Of a stretch of DNA of 37,393 nt, positions 26,636-35,504 are shown one piece after another; position 1 is the first letter of the stretch, and each line of letters starts with the position of its first letter. Position numbers and translations under genes: made by a program. The DNA is taken from NCBI GenBank assembly GCA_012514255.1, contig JAAZAP010000118.1, positions 1 through 37,393 of the forward strand. Direction: 5' to 3'. The notes under the pieces were generated by a model, which saw nothing but the letters and a program-made list of their open reading frames with translations, ran no database searches and was not told where the DNA came from. The DNA comes from Bacteroidales bacterium (GTDB lineage: Bacteria; Bacteroidota; Bacteroidia; Bacteroidales; VadinHA17).

Positions 26636-27247
26636 ATGAAGAGCATTACAAGCGTAGTATTTGATATCGGGGGTGTTCTGATAGACTGGAACCCGAGGCA
26701 CCTTTTCCGGAAAGTCTTTGAGAATGAGGAGGAGATGGAGTGGTTCCTCACAAACATCTGCACTTACGAATGGAATGTACAGCAGGATGGCGGCAAGCTC
26801 TTCAGCGTGGCCACCGCCGAGCTACAGGCAAAATACCCTGAGTATAGTGACAAAATTGCCCTTTATTACGGCCGCTGGGAGGAGATGCTCAATGGTGAGA
26901 TAAAAGGGACGGTGGAGATATTCCGTAAGCTTAAATCGGGCGGGATGCCCCTCTACGCCCTTTCAAACTGGTCACATGAAGCCTTCCCTGTAGCATTTAA
27001 CCGCTATGACTTCATGAAGGATTTTGACGGCCTGGTGGTTTCCGGTTACGAGAAACTGCTCAAACCTGATCATGCCATCTACCGCGTCCTGATGGAGAGG
27101 TACAAGGTCATTCCGTCAGAATCGGTTTACATTGATGACAACAAGCCAAACGCTGATGCTGCGTCAGAGCTGGGCTTTAATGCAATTCATTTCCTGTCAC
27201 CTGAACAGCTGCGCGAGGAGCTGGCCGGGCTTGGCCTGAAGGTATAG
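26636..27247 (+). CDS. HAD-superfamily hydrolase (YihX-like sugar-phosphate phosphatase)
   Basis: This 203-residue cytoplasmic HAD subfamily IA phosphatase has motif I VVFDIGGVLIDWNP (nucleophile D10), motif II YALSNW, motif III with Lys in SGYEKLLKPDHAIY, and motif IV YIDDNKPNADAA. The cap is a four-helix bundle between motifs I and II (residues about 15-90). It most resembles alpha-glucose-1-phosphate phosphatase YihX and related enzymes; the actual substrate is not readable. A longer GTG start at 26591 would overlap the esterase gene and add 15 unlikely residues, while the ATG at 26636 follows an AAAGAGGG ribosome binding site. Its stop faces that of the M16 gene with only two bases between. 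Confidence 0.9.
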   Translation: MKSITSVVFDIGGVLIDWNPRHLFRKVFENEEEMEWFLTNICTYEWNVQQDGGKLFSVATAELQAKYPEYSDKIALYYGRWEEMLNGEIKGTVEIFRKLKSGGMPLYALSNWSHEAFPVAFNRYDFMKDFDGLVVSGYEKLLKPDHAIYRVLMERYKVIPSESVYIDDNKPNADAASELGFNAIHFLSPEQLREELAGLGLKV

Positions 27248-27249
27248 CG

Positions 27250-30069
27250 CTATCTCTCTAACAGCACCGGTTTCCCGAAGCCTACCTTCTCGAGCTGCTT
27301 CATCTGTGTTGCGGCATCACCCACAATCACATAATACATCCTGTCAGGATCGAAGTATTTCTGAGTGATGGCCTTATGGTCGTCAACTGTCATGTTCCTG
27401 ATGACATCCTCCTCCTTTTTGACCCAGTCATCGCTGAAGCCGTACTTGCCAATGTATAGCAGCATGTTCGCCATCGCATCATTGGTTTCAAACCGAAGGG
27501 CATTTGATCTAATCATGCTGTTCCTGATGAACTGCAGTTCCTCCTCCGAAATGCCCTCACGGTACTTCCTCAGTTCACCGGTGATAATTTCCATAGTTTC
27601 GAGGGTGGCATCTGACCTGACGCTTGTGGAAATAATGAACGGCGCGGGGTTTTTCATCTCCCAGAAGGTGCTGTGCGCCCCGTAGGTGAATCCCTTCTGC
27701 TCGCGAAGAATCTGGTTCAGGATACTGGTGAAAGCTCCTCCCATCCGGTAGTTGGCAAAATCAGCCTTAACATAATCGGGATTATCCCTGGTCATTGCCA
27801 GGTATCCTGCGCATACAACTGACTGGCGGGAGCCAGGTATGTCAACGAAATATATCTGTGACTTATCCGGTGACGGTGGCAGTTCATAGCTCTTAAGGGC
27901 AACTTCTCCGTCCTGCCACTCATCCTCCAAAGGTCTGAGGGCCTGCAGTACCTCATCCTTTGACACATTGCCTGCTACATAAACCGAAGTGACCGAGGGT
28001 GAAAAGTTCTTGTCGTAGAAATCCTTCAGGATATCAGGAGTAATCTGTTCAATTGATTCCTTCGTACCCCTTATGTCAAATCCGAAGATATGCCCGGGAC
28101 CGTAAACCAGCTTCATAAACTGGTTGGAGGCGACACTGGCGGGACGGGCTTCAGACTGTATGAGTGCGTTCCTGGTACGTGTCTGTGCCATTCTGAACTC
28201 AGCCGTGTCCCAGCGAGGCTCCAGCAGGATCTCTTTCATGAGTGAGACCGTCTTGCCGAAGTTGCGTGACAAGGTGCTGCTGCTGAAGGTTATTTCTTCG
28301 CTGGAAGCGCGCATGTATACTGATGAACCCAGCAACTGTATCTCCTCTTCCAGCTCCTCCGGGGTCTTGTTCCTGGTTCCCTGGGGAAGTACGGAGGCAA
28401 CCATTGATGCTACTCCCGGAAAGGTAATATCATCCGCCTGCGCTCCGCCGGCAATGACAATTGACATGCTTACCAGTGGCAATTCCCTGTTCTCCGTGCC
28501 ATACACCCTGATGCCGTTGTTCAATGTGGCTCTCCATACCTCGGGTACACGCACCTCCGGCTCCGGTCCTGCAGAAGGCTCAGTTGTCCGGTCAATGACT
28601 GAGGGTGTCCTGACAACTTCTGCTTCCAGAATATCTTCTATTGCCACCTGGCTGGCTTTTGTGATGTCTTCCTCATTGACATCTGCCCTTACCGAATTCT
28701 CCGCCATCACTTCCGGCTGGCCTTTGGGAACGAAGCTGGTGACTATATGAGGCCTGCCTTTGATGTATGTCTCATATACCCTCATGATGTCCTCACGGGT
28801 AACCGCCTTGATGTTTTCTATATCCTTCTCAACATATCCCGGATCATTCAGGAAGGTATTGTAAAAAGCCATCTGGATTGACTTGTTCAATACGCTGTTC
28901 AGTCCCTGGTAGAACCCCTTTTCCATGGTAGCCTTGATACGTTCCACTTCCCTGTCAGTGAATCCTTCAGTCTCGAAACGTTCAAAAGCCTCATGAATGG
29001 CTTCTTCTATCTCTTTCAGGGTCCTGCCCTCATTTGCAGTTACAGAGATGGCAAATTCGCCGGCCAGCTCCTGGGCGCCGTTATAGGCTGACACCCTTGA
29101 GGTGAGCTGTTTCTCCTTCACCAGGACCTTGTACATGGGTGCTTTTTTCCCGCTGGCAAGAATTTCTGCCAGGAAGTTAAGGGCATATGCATCTTTGGTG
29201 TAATTCTCAGGAACGGGCCAGACGAGATTGATCTCCGGTACGTTGGCAAAATTATCCTCGTGGAAGAGCCTTTTTGACTCGTTGAGTGTAACGGGCATCG
29301 CACTCCTGGGGGCAACTTCTCCGTGGGATTTTATCTCACCGAAATACTTGTCGAGCAGCAGCTTCACGGAATCAGGTTCGAAATCGCCTGCAAGTACCAG
29401 TGTTGCGTTGTTCGGGCCGTAGAAGTTCTCATAGAATGCCCTGACATCATCCAGGGTGGCGTTTGTGAGGTCCTCCATCTCACCAATAACCTCCCAGCTG
29501 TAAGGGTGAGATGCGGGGTACAGATTCTTGGATATTACATAATTGGTAAACCCATACGGGGAGTTGTCATTTCCCTGCCTTTTTTCATTCTGTACCACAT
29601 TTTGCTGAATTGCCATGTTGCGTGGTGTCACGGAATTGATGAAAAACCCCATCCTGTCTGACTCGAGCCAGAGTATTTTTTCAAGAGCATTTTTCGGGAA
29701 ACTTTCAAAATAGGTAGTGACGTCACGACTTGTAAAACCGTTGTTTGAACCCCCGGCATTCTCAATCACCCTGTCGAATACCCCGTTCGGAACATTTTCC
29801 GAGCCGCTGAAGAGGAGGTGTTCAAAGAGATGCGCAAAGCCTGTACGGCCGGGCACCTCGCGCGATGAGCCCACATGGTACATGATGGCGTACGATATCA
29901 CCGGGTCAGAGTGATCCTGGTGGAGTATCACCTGCAGCCCGTTGGGCATAACATATTTTTCATAATCGATACTCAGCCGGTCTGTCTGCGTTGTTTTGCC
30001 GCAGGCGGCGAAGACCACTATGACAGTGGCCATGAACAGGAGCTTCACAAAGGAGATTGATTTTTTCAT
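27250..30069 (-). CDS. M16-family zinc peptidase, two-domain lipoprotein
   Basis: This 939-residue protein is an inverzincin of the pitrilysin/insulinase family. It has a lipoprotein signal (FMATVIVVFAAC, Cys23), which places it in the periplasm or on the outer membrane. The first peptidase half carries the inverted zinc motif HLFEH (80-84) and the third ligand E162 in VVQNEKRQGND. The second half (from about 510, WRATLNNGIRVYGTENRELP) has no HxxEH and is the usual inactive partner that closes the chamber; the R/Y segment GAFTSILNQILREQKGFTYG is conserved there. It is expected to degrade peptides, for example imported or signal-peptide fragments. The 91 bases between it and the upstream kinase-like gene hold no clear signal beyond an imperfect TATTTTTA box. 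Confidence 0.93.
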   Translation of the reverse strand: MKKSISFVKLLFMATVIVVFAACGKTTQTDRLSIDYEKYVMPNGLQVILHQDHSDPVISYAIMYHVGSSREVPGRTGFAHLFEHLLFSGSENVPNGVFDRVIENAGGSNNGFTSRDVTTYFESFPKNALEKILWLESDRMGFFINSVTPRNMAIQQNVVQNEKRQGNDNSPYGFTNYVISKNLYPASHPYSWEVIGEMEDLTNATLDDVRAFYENFYGPNNATLVLAGDFEPDSVKLLLDKYFGEIKSHGEVAPRSAMPVTLNESKRLFHEDNFANVPEINLVWPVPENYTKDAYALNFLAEILASGKKAPMYKVLVKEKQLTSRVSAYNGAQELAGEFAISVTANEGRTLKEIEEAIHEAFERFETEGFTDREVERIKATMEKGFYQGLNSVLNKSIQMAFYNTFLNDPGYVEKDIENIKAVTREDIMRVYETYIKGRPHIVTSFVPKGQPEVMAENSVRADVNEEDITKASQVAIEDILEAEVVRTPSVIDRTTEPSAGPEPEVRVPEVWRATLNNGIRVYGTENRELPLVSMSIVIAGGAQADDITFPGVASMVASVLPQGTRNKTPEELEEEIQLLGSSVYMRASSEEITFSSSTLSRNFGKTVSLMKEILLEPRWDTAEFRMAQTRTRNALIQSEARPASVASNQFMKLVYGPGHIFGFDIRGTKESIEQITPDILKDFYDKNFSPSVTSVYVAGNVSKDEVLQALRPLEDEWQDGEVALKSYELPPSPDKSQIYFVDIPGSRQSVVCAGYLAMTRDNPDYVKADFANYRMGGAFTSILNQILREQKGFTYGAHSTFWEMKNPAPFIISTSVRSDATLETMEIITGELRKYREGISEEELQFIRNSMIRSNALRFETNDAMANMLLYIGKYGFSDDWVKKEEDVIRNMTVDDHKAITQKYFDPDRMYYVIVGDAATQMKQLEKVGFGKPVLLER

Positions 30070-30160
30070 AGCGGGAAAGTTTATTTTCGGACGGATTTCA
30101 ATCAGTAAAAATAGGAATCATTAATTGGAATTAAAAGGCTGGATGCCATCGCCAGCGTGT

Positions 30161-31186
30161 TTATTCGTCTCTAAGGAGTATGGCTTTCAGGCCCAGGTAT
30201 ACCGGTGGCAATACTGCCTCGAAGGCCCCGGTGTAAACCTCCATTGCGGCGCCCAGGGCCGTCGCATTCTCTATGGTACTGGCATAAAGTCTCTTATCCG
30301 GGAGGCGGGCAGCCAGTATCCTTACAAATGTGTCATTGCGTGCGAAGCCGCCCGTCACGTAGATTATCTCCGTGTCATCATCATCGGAAACAACCTGCCT
30401 GTATGCCCCCAGGGACTCGTCAACGAGGTCATACATCATCTGGTGATAGGCGTCAGCATAGGTAAGGAAGTGGGATAGGTCGGCATCATGGTCTGCAAAA
30501 CCCTCCGGAATACCGTGACGGAAAAAAACACGACCGCGCCGGTTAGCCTGTATCTTTTCGATCTTCTTATGCTTGATCTTTATGGTCTTGTACAGCTCCC
30601 CGGTAACCCCGAAGTGGTCGTCAAGCATTGTGACATTAAGGTCATGTATCTCCCCCAGAAGAAAACGGGAGTTGCGGATCGGTCTCCCGTCTGCACTGAT
30701 GGCGACATTCATTACGTCACCTTCCGCATTATTGTCATCTGATCCGGAGTGAGAAGGATTCATAAAGGTGCACCATGTGCCTGTTGAGGCGAGTATAAAT
30801 GGCCTGTCAGACCCCCTGAGATATGGTATCAGTGAGGCAGTGGTACTGTTGATCACCTTGCAGGAAGCTGGTTGCAACTCATCCGGCAGAACCTTAGTCA
30901 TCTTCAGCACAGCATCATGTAACGGTCCGAGAGAGCTGTCCATTCCTGCAACAGTAACAGCAGTGATCCTGTACAGATCACGCCCGGTTACACTGTTCAG
31001 GCATGACTGCATCCATTCCTCCAATGCAGGCAGATCATCCCCTGGCAGGCCCTCAGCGTCAATGAGCTCGCCGATTATCTTCTCCTCTGTGTGCAGTGCG
31101 TTCAGGCTTCTGTCAAACAGCTGGAACCTCTTCCATGTCCGGCCGATATCAAAAACAGCTATCACATCTGTAAGATCAAAATCCAT
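30161..31186 (-). CDS. Compact, probably inactive FGGY-kinase-like protein
   Basis: This 341-residue protein is related to FGGY carbohydrate kinases (fuculokinase/rhamnulokinase group), which normally have about 450-500 residues. It has the N-terminal phosphate-binding strand VIAVFDIGRTWKRFQLFD, the middle FILASTGTWCTFMNP and ADGRPIRNSRFLLGE, and the C-terminal ATPase segment IIYVTGGFARNDTFV plus ENATALGAAMEV. Around residues 80-110 roughly 110 residues of the sugar-binding half are missing relative to the family. Where relatives read GxHDSxAALxPY with the catalytic Asp, this one has INSTTASLIPYL, with Asp replaced by Ser. The frame is intact, so it may be a regulatory pseudo-kinase or a decaying gene. 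The missing length and residue are judged from memory of the family. Confidence 0.7.
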   Translation of the reverse strand: MDFDLTDVIAVFDIGRTWKRFQLFDRSLNALHTEEKIIGELIDAEGLPGDDLPALEEWMQSCLNSVTGRDLYRITAVTVAGMDSSLGPLHDAVLKMTKVLPDELQPASCKVINSTTASLIPYLRGSDRPFILASTGTWCTFMNPSHSGSDDNNAEGDVMNVAISADGRPIRNSRFLLGEIHDLNVTMLDDHFGVTGELYKTIKIKHKKIEKIQANRRGRVFFRHGIPEGFADHDADLSHFLTYADAYHQMMYDLVDESLGAYRQVVSDDDDTEIIYVTGGFARNDTFVRILAARLPDKRLYASTIENATALGAAMEVYTGAFEAVLPPVYLGLKAILLRDE

Positions 31187-31206
31187 GTCAATATGCTTTT
31201 GAATAT

Positions 31207-31214
31207 CAAAGATA
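31207..31214 (-). promoter_or_regulatory. Candidate -7 box for the FGGY-like gene
   Basis: TATCTTTG on the minus strand matches TAnnTTTG exactly, 20 bases upstream of the ATG at 31186. The -33 element is weak: TGTT at 19-base spacing or TCTG at 21. A 7-bp inverted repeat ACAGGGC/GCCCTGT (31242-31248 and 31270-31276) lies further upstream. Confidence 0.45.
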
Positions 31215-31296
31215 GGAATTGGTTCGGTCAGTTAACAGAAAACAGGGCTGAGGATTCAATAAAATGCCTGCCCTGTGTTCAATTCCGGCCTGGCAG

Positions 31297-31320
31297 TTGC
31301 ATGTTGTGCATCAATTGCAT
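31297..31320. repeat. Three TGCAT boxes with a 9-bp period upstream of cvpA
   Basis: TGCAT occurs at 31298-31302, 31307-31311 and 31316-31320, exactly nine bases apart, the first and third as TTGCAT. It lies 28 bases before the ATG of the CvpA gene, where a promoter or operator would be expected. Confidence 0.5.
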
Positions 31321-31347
31321 AACTTCAGCACTCAAATTATCTGACCC

Positions 31348-31884
31348 ATGAACTGGATTGATTTCATTATCGTTGCCCTGCTGTTCTACGGGCTGGTGCA
31401 GGGATTTATTGACGGTCTTATCATCGAAGTGGCTGAGGTGGCGGCACTGGTGCTGGGAATCTGGGGGGCCATTCATTTCTCCTGGTGGACAGCCGAGAGG
31501 CTCTCCGGGTGGTTTGACATGAACACGCAATGGACAGGCATAATCTCCTTCGCTGTCACCTTTGTCGCAATCATGATTATTGTTTACCTCCTCGGCAAGC
31601 TGATTGACTCACTGCTGAAAGCCATGGCCCTGGGCTTCGTCATCAAGTCGCTCGGCGCAATCTTCGGAGTGCTTAAGATAGCCCTGATACTGAGTGTGAT
31701 ATTGGTCTTTCTCAACACCCTGGACGAGAAAAAGCACTTCCTTCCCTCTGCCGCCATAAATAACTCGATGCTCTATAATCCCATTGCTGACCTCGTTCCC
31801 GCAATATTCCCAATTGTTGAGGGAGGTGATCTCATTGACAGTTTCAACCGCCACAAAAAGCCATCGCCCGGTGTGACCATCTGA
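31348..31884 (+). CDS. CvpA-family inner-membrane protein
   Basis: This 178-residue protein has four hydrophobic segments (about 4-20, 26-44, 62-85 and 100-122) and a hydrophilic C-terminal tail. MNWIDFIIVALLFYGLVQGF is the typical CvpA start, and the G-rich pattern GLVQGFIDGLIIEVAEVAAL is conserved. CvpA was named for colicin V production in E. coli and has been linked to envelope function, but its molecular activity is not known. The transcript may continue into tyrS, 42 bases downstream, although tyrS has its own promoter candidate inside the end of this gene. Confidence 0.85.
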   Translation: MNWIDFIIVALLFYGLVQGFIDGLIIEVAEVAALVLGIWGAIHFSWWTAERLSGWFDMNTQWTGIISFAVTFVAIMIIVYLLGKLIDSLLKAMALGFVIKSLGAIFGVLKIALILSVILVFLNTLDEKKHFLPSAAINNSMLYNPIADLVPAIFPIVEGGDLIDSFNRHKKPSPGVTI

Positions 31885-31902
31885 GCGGTTTTGATATCTT
31901 TG
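31872..31902 (+). promoter_or_regulatory. Candidate Bacteroidota promoter for tyrS
   Basis: TGTG at 31872-31875 (one mismatch to TTTG), a 19-base spacer, then TATCTTTG at 31895-31902 (full match to TAnnTTTG). Transcription would start near 31909, 18 bases before the tyrS ATG. The -33 element lies within the last codons of the CvpA gene. Confidence 0.55.
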
Positions 31903-31926
31903 CGTCACTGAAAATTCAAGATACTG

Positions 31927-33261
31927 ATGACCAATTTTGTTGAAGAGCTGAGGTGGAGAGGGATGATACATGATATCATGCCCGGCACGGAGGAGTTTCT
32001 GCTTAAGGGGCCAACCTCAGGCTATGTCGGATTTGACCCGACTGCCGATTCATTGCATATCGGCCACCTGGTGGGGGTGATGATACTGAAACACTTCCAG
32101 AAAGCAGGCCATACACCCATAGTGCTTATAGGAGGCGCCACGGGGATGATAGGCGATCCCTCGGGCAGGTCGGAGGAGCGCAATCTTATGGACGAAGAGA
32201 CGCTTCGCCATAACCAGGAATGCCTTAAGAAACAGTTTGAGAAATTCCTTGATTTCAGTTCAACGGCACCAAACAGGGTGTTGATGGTCAATAATTATGA
32301 CTGGATGAAGGAATACTCTTTCCTGGACTTCATCAGGGACATAGGCAAACATATAACTGTCAACTACATGATGGCCAAAGACTCGGTGAAGAAGAGGCTC
32401 GATCCCGCCAGCGGCCAGGGGATGTCTTTCACCGAGTTCTCATACCAGCTGGTGCAGGGCACTGACTACCTCTTTCTGTACACCAATCACGGCTGCCATC
32501 TCCAGATGGGCGGATCTGACCAGTGGGGAAACATAGTCACCGGCACTGAGCTTATCAGGCGCAAGACAGGCGGCGAGGCCTATGCCATGACCTGCCCGCT
32601 CATAACCAAGAGTGACGGCCAGAAGTTCGGGAAGACAGAGACAGGCAATGTATGGCTTGACCCGGCCCGCACAACCCCCTACCAGTTCTGCCAGTTCTGG
32701 CTCAACGTGGCAGATGCTGATGCCGAGAAATTCATCAGGATCTTTACGATGCTTTCGCAGAGCGAAATAAACGATCTTGTCAGAGCCCACCAGGCAGAGC
32801 CGCATCTCCGCATACTGCAGAAGCGGCTGGCAGAGGAGGTGACGGTGATGGCACACTCACGCGAGGATTATGAGACTGCCGTGGAAGCGTCCCAGATACT
32901 CTTCGGGAAAGGCACCACCGAACAGCTAAGAAAGATGGATGAGCAGACCTTCCTGGCAGTGTTTGACGGGGTGCCGATGTTCGATGTAAGCCCCGGAGTG
33001 CTGGCTGATGGTGTCACTATCTCCGACCTCTGTGCTGTTCAGACAAGGATTGCCGAATCAAAGGGAGAGTTCCGGCGCCTGATACAGGGAGGAGGGGTGA
33101 GCCTCAACAAGGAGAAGGTGGATAATGCCGAGATGACCATCACGCGTCAGCACCTGCTCAATGATAAGTACCTTCTCGTGCAGAAGGGTAAGAAGAACTA
33201 TTTCCTGATCAGGGTGGCTGACAGTACCATAACGGAGCCTCAGAACAACAGTTGCAACTAA
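31927..33261 (+). CDS. tyrS: Tyrosyl-tRNA synthetase
   Basis: This 444-residue class I aminoacyl-tRNA synthetase charges tRNA-Tyr. The HIGH motif is H44-I-G-H47 in SLHIGHLVG, preceded by [12 protein letters not shown]. The KMSKS loop reads KFGKT (233-237), as in the TyrRS-TyrS group. The tyrosine site includes [20 protein letters not shown] and GGSDQWGNI. The C-terminal S4-like RNA-binding domain ([20 protein letters not shown], then DNAEMTI) is complete. The length is slightly above E. coli TyrS. A Wzz-like gene follows after 13 bases, so the next two genes may be co-transcribed. Confidence 0.97.
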   Translation: MTNFVEELRWRGMIHDIMPGTEEFLLKGPTSGYVGFDPTADSLHIGHLVGVMILKHFQKAGHTPIVLIGGATGMIGDPSGRSEERNLMDEETLRHNQECLKKQFEKFLDFSSTAPNRVLMVNNYDWMKEYSFLDFIRDIGKHITVNYMMAKDSVKKRLDPASGQGMSFTEFSYQLVQGTDYLFLYTNHGCHLQMGGSDQWGNIVTGTELIRRKTGGEAYAMTCPLITKSDGQKFGKTETGNVWLDPARTTPYQFCQFWLNVADADAEKFIRIFTMLSQSEINDLVRAHQAEPHLRILQKRLAEEVTVMAHSREDYETAVEASQILFGKGTTEQLRKMDEQTFLAVFDGVPMFDVSPGVLADGVTISDLCAVQTRIAESKGEFRRLIQGGGVSLNKEKVDNAEMTITRQHLLNDKYLLVQKGKKNYFLIRVADSTITEPQNNSCN

Positions 33262-33274
33262 TACAGGGAGCACA

Positions 33275-34162
33275 ATGAATGGCAATATCAGAGCAGAATT
33301 CAGACAGGACTCCCTTGACCTGGTGAACTTCTTCATAAGGCACTTCAGGAAGTATGTGGTTGCCGGTGTTGCTGCCGCCATTCTGTCTGCAGGAATATCC
33401 CTGTTATTGAAACCGTTGTATGAATCAACGGTCATTCTTTATCCCTCATCAAATATCACTGAGGCAAGTACTCTTCTTGGCGAGGTCGCTCCCGGGACTA
33501 CACTCTTCGGTGATGATGATGCTACTGAAAAGCTTATCCAGGTAATTAACAGCGAGCAGGTCAGGGATTATCTGAAGGAGAAGTATGACCTCGCTTCCCA
33601 TTACAATATCAGGCCGGGAGAAAAGTATCCCAATACGGTTATGGCCGAGAAGATGGATAAGTACCTGCGATGCACCAAGACCTCCTATGGTTCTGTTCAG
33701 ATACGTGTCCGTGACCGTAACCGCGAGGTTGCCTGCGCAATGGCCAATGATATGGCTGCCAGGGCTGATACCATCTTCAACAGCCTGCAGCGCAGTGCCG
33801 CCGCCGCGATGCTTGACGGGATAAACCGCAGCTACACGCAGCAGCAGCAGCTGGTGAGGCAGTATGAAGACTCACTCGGCATCATGGATGGTGCGGCCGT
33901 ACTCAGGATCTATTCCACCCTGGAGACAGAGAATGAATACCTCGGCCTGATACGCGGCAGGTATCTGGAGGCACTTGCCATGAGCCGGCAGACGCTGCCA
34001 TATACCCTGGTTGTTGACAGGGCTGTTGTGGCAGAGAAGAAGGCATGGCCCCGCCGCTCTCTCATAGTGCTGGTATCCACATTCTCCGCACTGTTGCTTC
34101 TGACCCTCATACTGATGATTGCCGGGGGGATCAGGCTGCACCGTACCGATGACAGGCAGTGA
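33275..34162 (+). CDS. Wzz/chain-length-determinant-like membrane protein
   Basis: This 295-residue inner-membrane protein has one hydrophobic segment near each end: about 27-48 (YVVAGVAAAILSAGISLLL) and about 262-285 (SLIVLVSTFSALLLLTLIL). Between them is a large periplasmic helical part with a coiled-coil-like stretch (INRSYTQQQQLVRQYEDSLG). The N-terminal ESTVILYPSS after the first helix is the typical Wzz-domain signature. It has no attached tyrosine kinase domain. Such proteins set polysaccharide chain length or form export scaffolds, here presumably together with the O-antigen-ligase-like protein encoded next. The 3' end overlaps the next start by 14 bases. Confidence 0.82.
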   Translation: MNGNIRAEFRQDSLDLVNFFIRHFRKYVVAGVAAAILSAGISLLLKPLYESTVILYPSSNITEASTLLGEVAPGTTLFGDDDATEKLIQVINSEQVRDYLKEKYDLASHYNIRPGEKYPNTVMAEKMDKYLRCTKTSYGSVQIRVRDRNREVACAMANDMAARADTIFNSLQRSAAAAMLDGINRSYTQQQQLVRQYEDSLGIMDGAAVLRIYSTLETENEYLGLIRGRYLEALAMSRQTLPYTLVVDRAVVAEKKAWPRRSLIVLVSTFSALLLLTLILMIAGGIRLHRTDDRQ

Positions 34163-35504
34163 ACTGTTGATATTGATCATACCGGCAGTATTGGCCGTGC
34201 TGCTGCTGGCACTGGTCTCGCTTGAGCACCTGCTCATGCTGATACTCTTTCTCACACCCCTCTCTCTGCAACTCAGTTATCTCACGGGCAGCACAGGCAT
34301 GGACATATCCGTACCTACCGAGCCGGTGATGGCTTTGCTGCTGCTGATCACGCTCTTTAAACTGATTGTTACGCGCGAGTTTGCCCGTGGTCTGCTCAGG
34401 CACCCCGTGACCTGGATCATTGGCCTCTACCTCCTGTGGACCCTCATCACAGCCATCACCTCCACAGTGCCGGGAGTCTCCTTCAAGACCCTGGCATACC
34501 GGTTATGGTTCATTGCCGGCTTCTATCTTGTAGTGGCTCAGCTTGCCTGCTCTGACCGCTTCAGGAGAAGATACCTCATTGCGTACTCAGCAGGACTGGC
34601 AATAGTGGTTATCTATTTTATTATCAGGGTACAGGGGGCGGGCCTGCTGAACCAGCAGTTTGCCCATTCGGCCTGTTATCCGTTCTATAAAGACCATACC
34701 TCCTTTGGCGCTTCCATGGCTTTTCTCCTTCCGCCTCTGACGGTCATGCTCTTCAGCAGGGGAGGGCTGGCACGCAAGGGTATGCTGGCAGGCCTGGTGA
34801 TTCTTTTCGTTGCAGGCTTTATTCTCTCATACAGCCGGGCCGCATGGGTCAGCCTGATCATTGCAGCAGCTGTGACGCTGATACTCTGGCTGAGGATGCC
34901 CGCCCGCCTGCTTTCCGTCTCGGCCGCTATCTTTATGGTGGCACTGGTGCTCTCCGCGAACCTTATCTGGCAGAGGATGGACAGCACCACCGAAGACTCC
35001 TCCACCGACCTCGGTCAGCATCTTCGTTCGTCATCCAACATCTCAACCGACCAGTCGAATCTTGAACGCATCAACAGGTGGAAATGTGCCCTCCGCATGT
35101 TCGCCGTGAAGCCTCATGCCGGCTGGGGCCCGGGGACCTACCAGTTCAACTACGGTCCCTTCCAGAAGGCATCGGAGAGGACAGCCATCAGCACCGACTT
35201 CGGCGACGCCGGCAATGCGCACAGCGAATACCTTGGAGCCCTCAGCGAATCAGGTTGGCCCGGGGCACTACTCTTCCTGGCTGTAACCATCACTGTAATC
35301 ATCACCGGGATAAGGGTATGGTACAGGGGAAAGAGGGATGCGGATGGATACCTTGCGCTGGCCATGGTGGCAGGACTGATGACATATGCTGTTCACGGTG
35401 TGATGAACAGCTTCCTCGACAGCGACAAGATAGCCGCGCTGTGGTGGGGTTTCGCAGCAATAATTACTGCGATGGATCTGACACAGGAAAGAAAGACCGG
35501 CTAG
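34149..35504 (+). CDS. O-antigen ligase / Wzy-like polymerase membrane protein
   Basis: This 451-residue polytopic membrane protein has about eleven hydrophobic segments. The Wzy_C/O-antigen-ligase domain lies around 225-370. FILSYSRAAWVSLIIAA is the conserved segment before the large periplasmic loop, and the loop contains GWGPGTYQFNY and NAHSEYLGALSESGWPG, with the His and acidic residues needed for glycan transfer. It either ligates a polysaccharide to lipid A core or another acceptor, or polymerises repeat units. The ATG at 34149 (MTGSELLILI) was chosen over 34119 to limit the overlap with the Wzz-like gene to 14 bases. Its TAG stop shares the palindrome CTAG with the stop of the convergent phosphatase gene. 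Confidence 0.87.
   Translation: MTGSELLILIIPAVLAVLLLALVSLEHLLMLILFLTPLSLQLSYLTGSTGMDISVPTEPVMALLLLITLFKLIVTREFARGLLRHPVTWIIGLYLLWTLITAITSTVPGVSFKTLAYRLWFIAGFYLVVAQLACSDRFRRRYLIAYSAGLAIVVIYFIIRVQGAGLLNQQFAHSACYPFYKDHTSFGASMAFLLPPLTVMLFSRGGLARKGMLAGLVILFVAGFILSYSRAAWVSLIIAAAVTLILWLRMPARLLSVSAAIFMVALVLSANLIWQRMDSTTEDSSTDLGQHLRSSSNISTDQSNLERINRWKCALRMFAVKPHAGWGPGTYQFNYGPFQKASERTAISTDFGDAGNAHSEYLGALSESGWPGALLFLAVTITVIITGIRVWYRGKRDADGYLALAMVAGLMTYAVHGVMNSFLDSDKIAALWWGFAAIITAMDLTQERKTG

Noticed and set aside
28124..28750. Plus-strand open frame of 208 codons
   Set aside because: It is antisense inside the M16 peptidase gene; Ser/Leu-rich composition without motifs is typical of a shadow frame.
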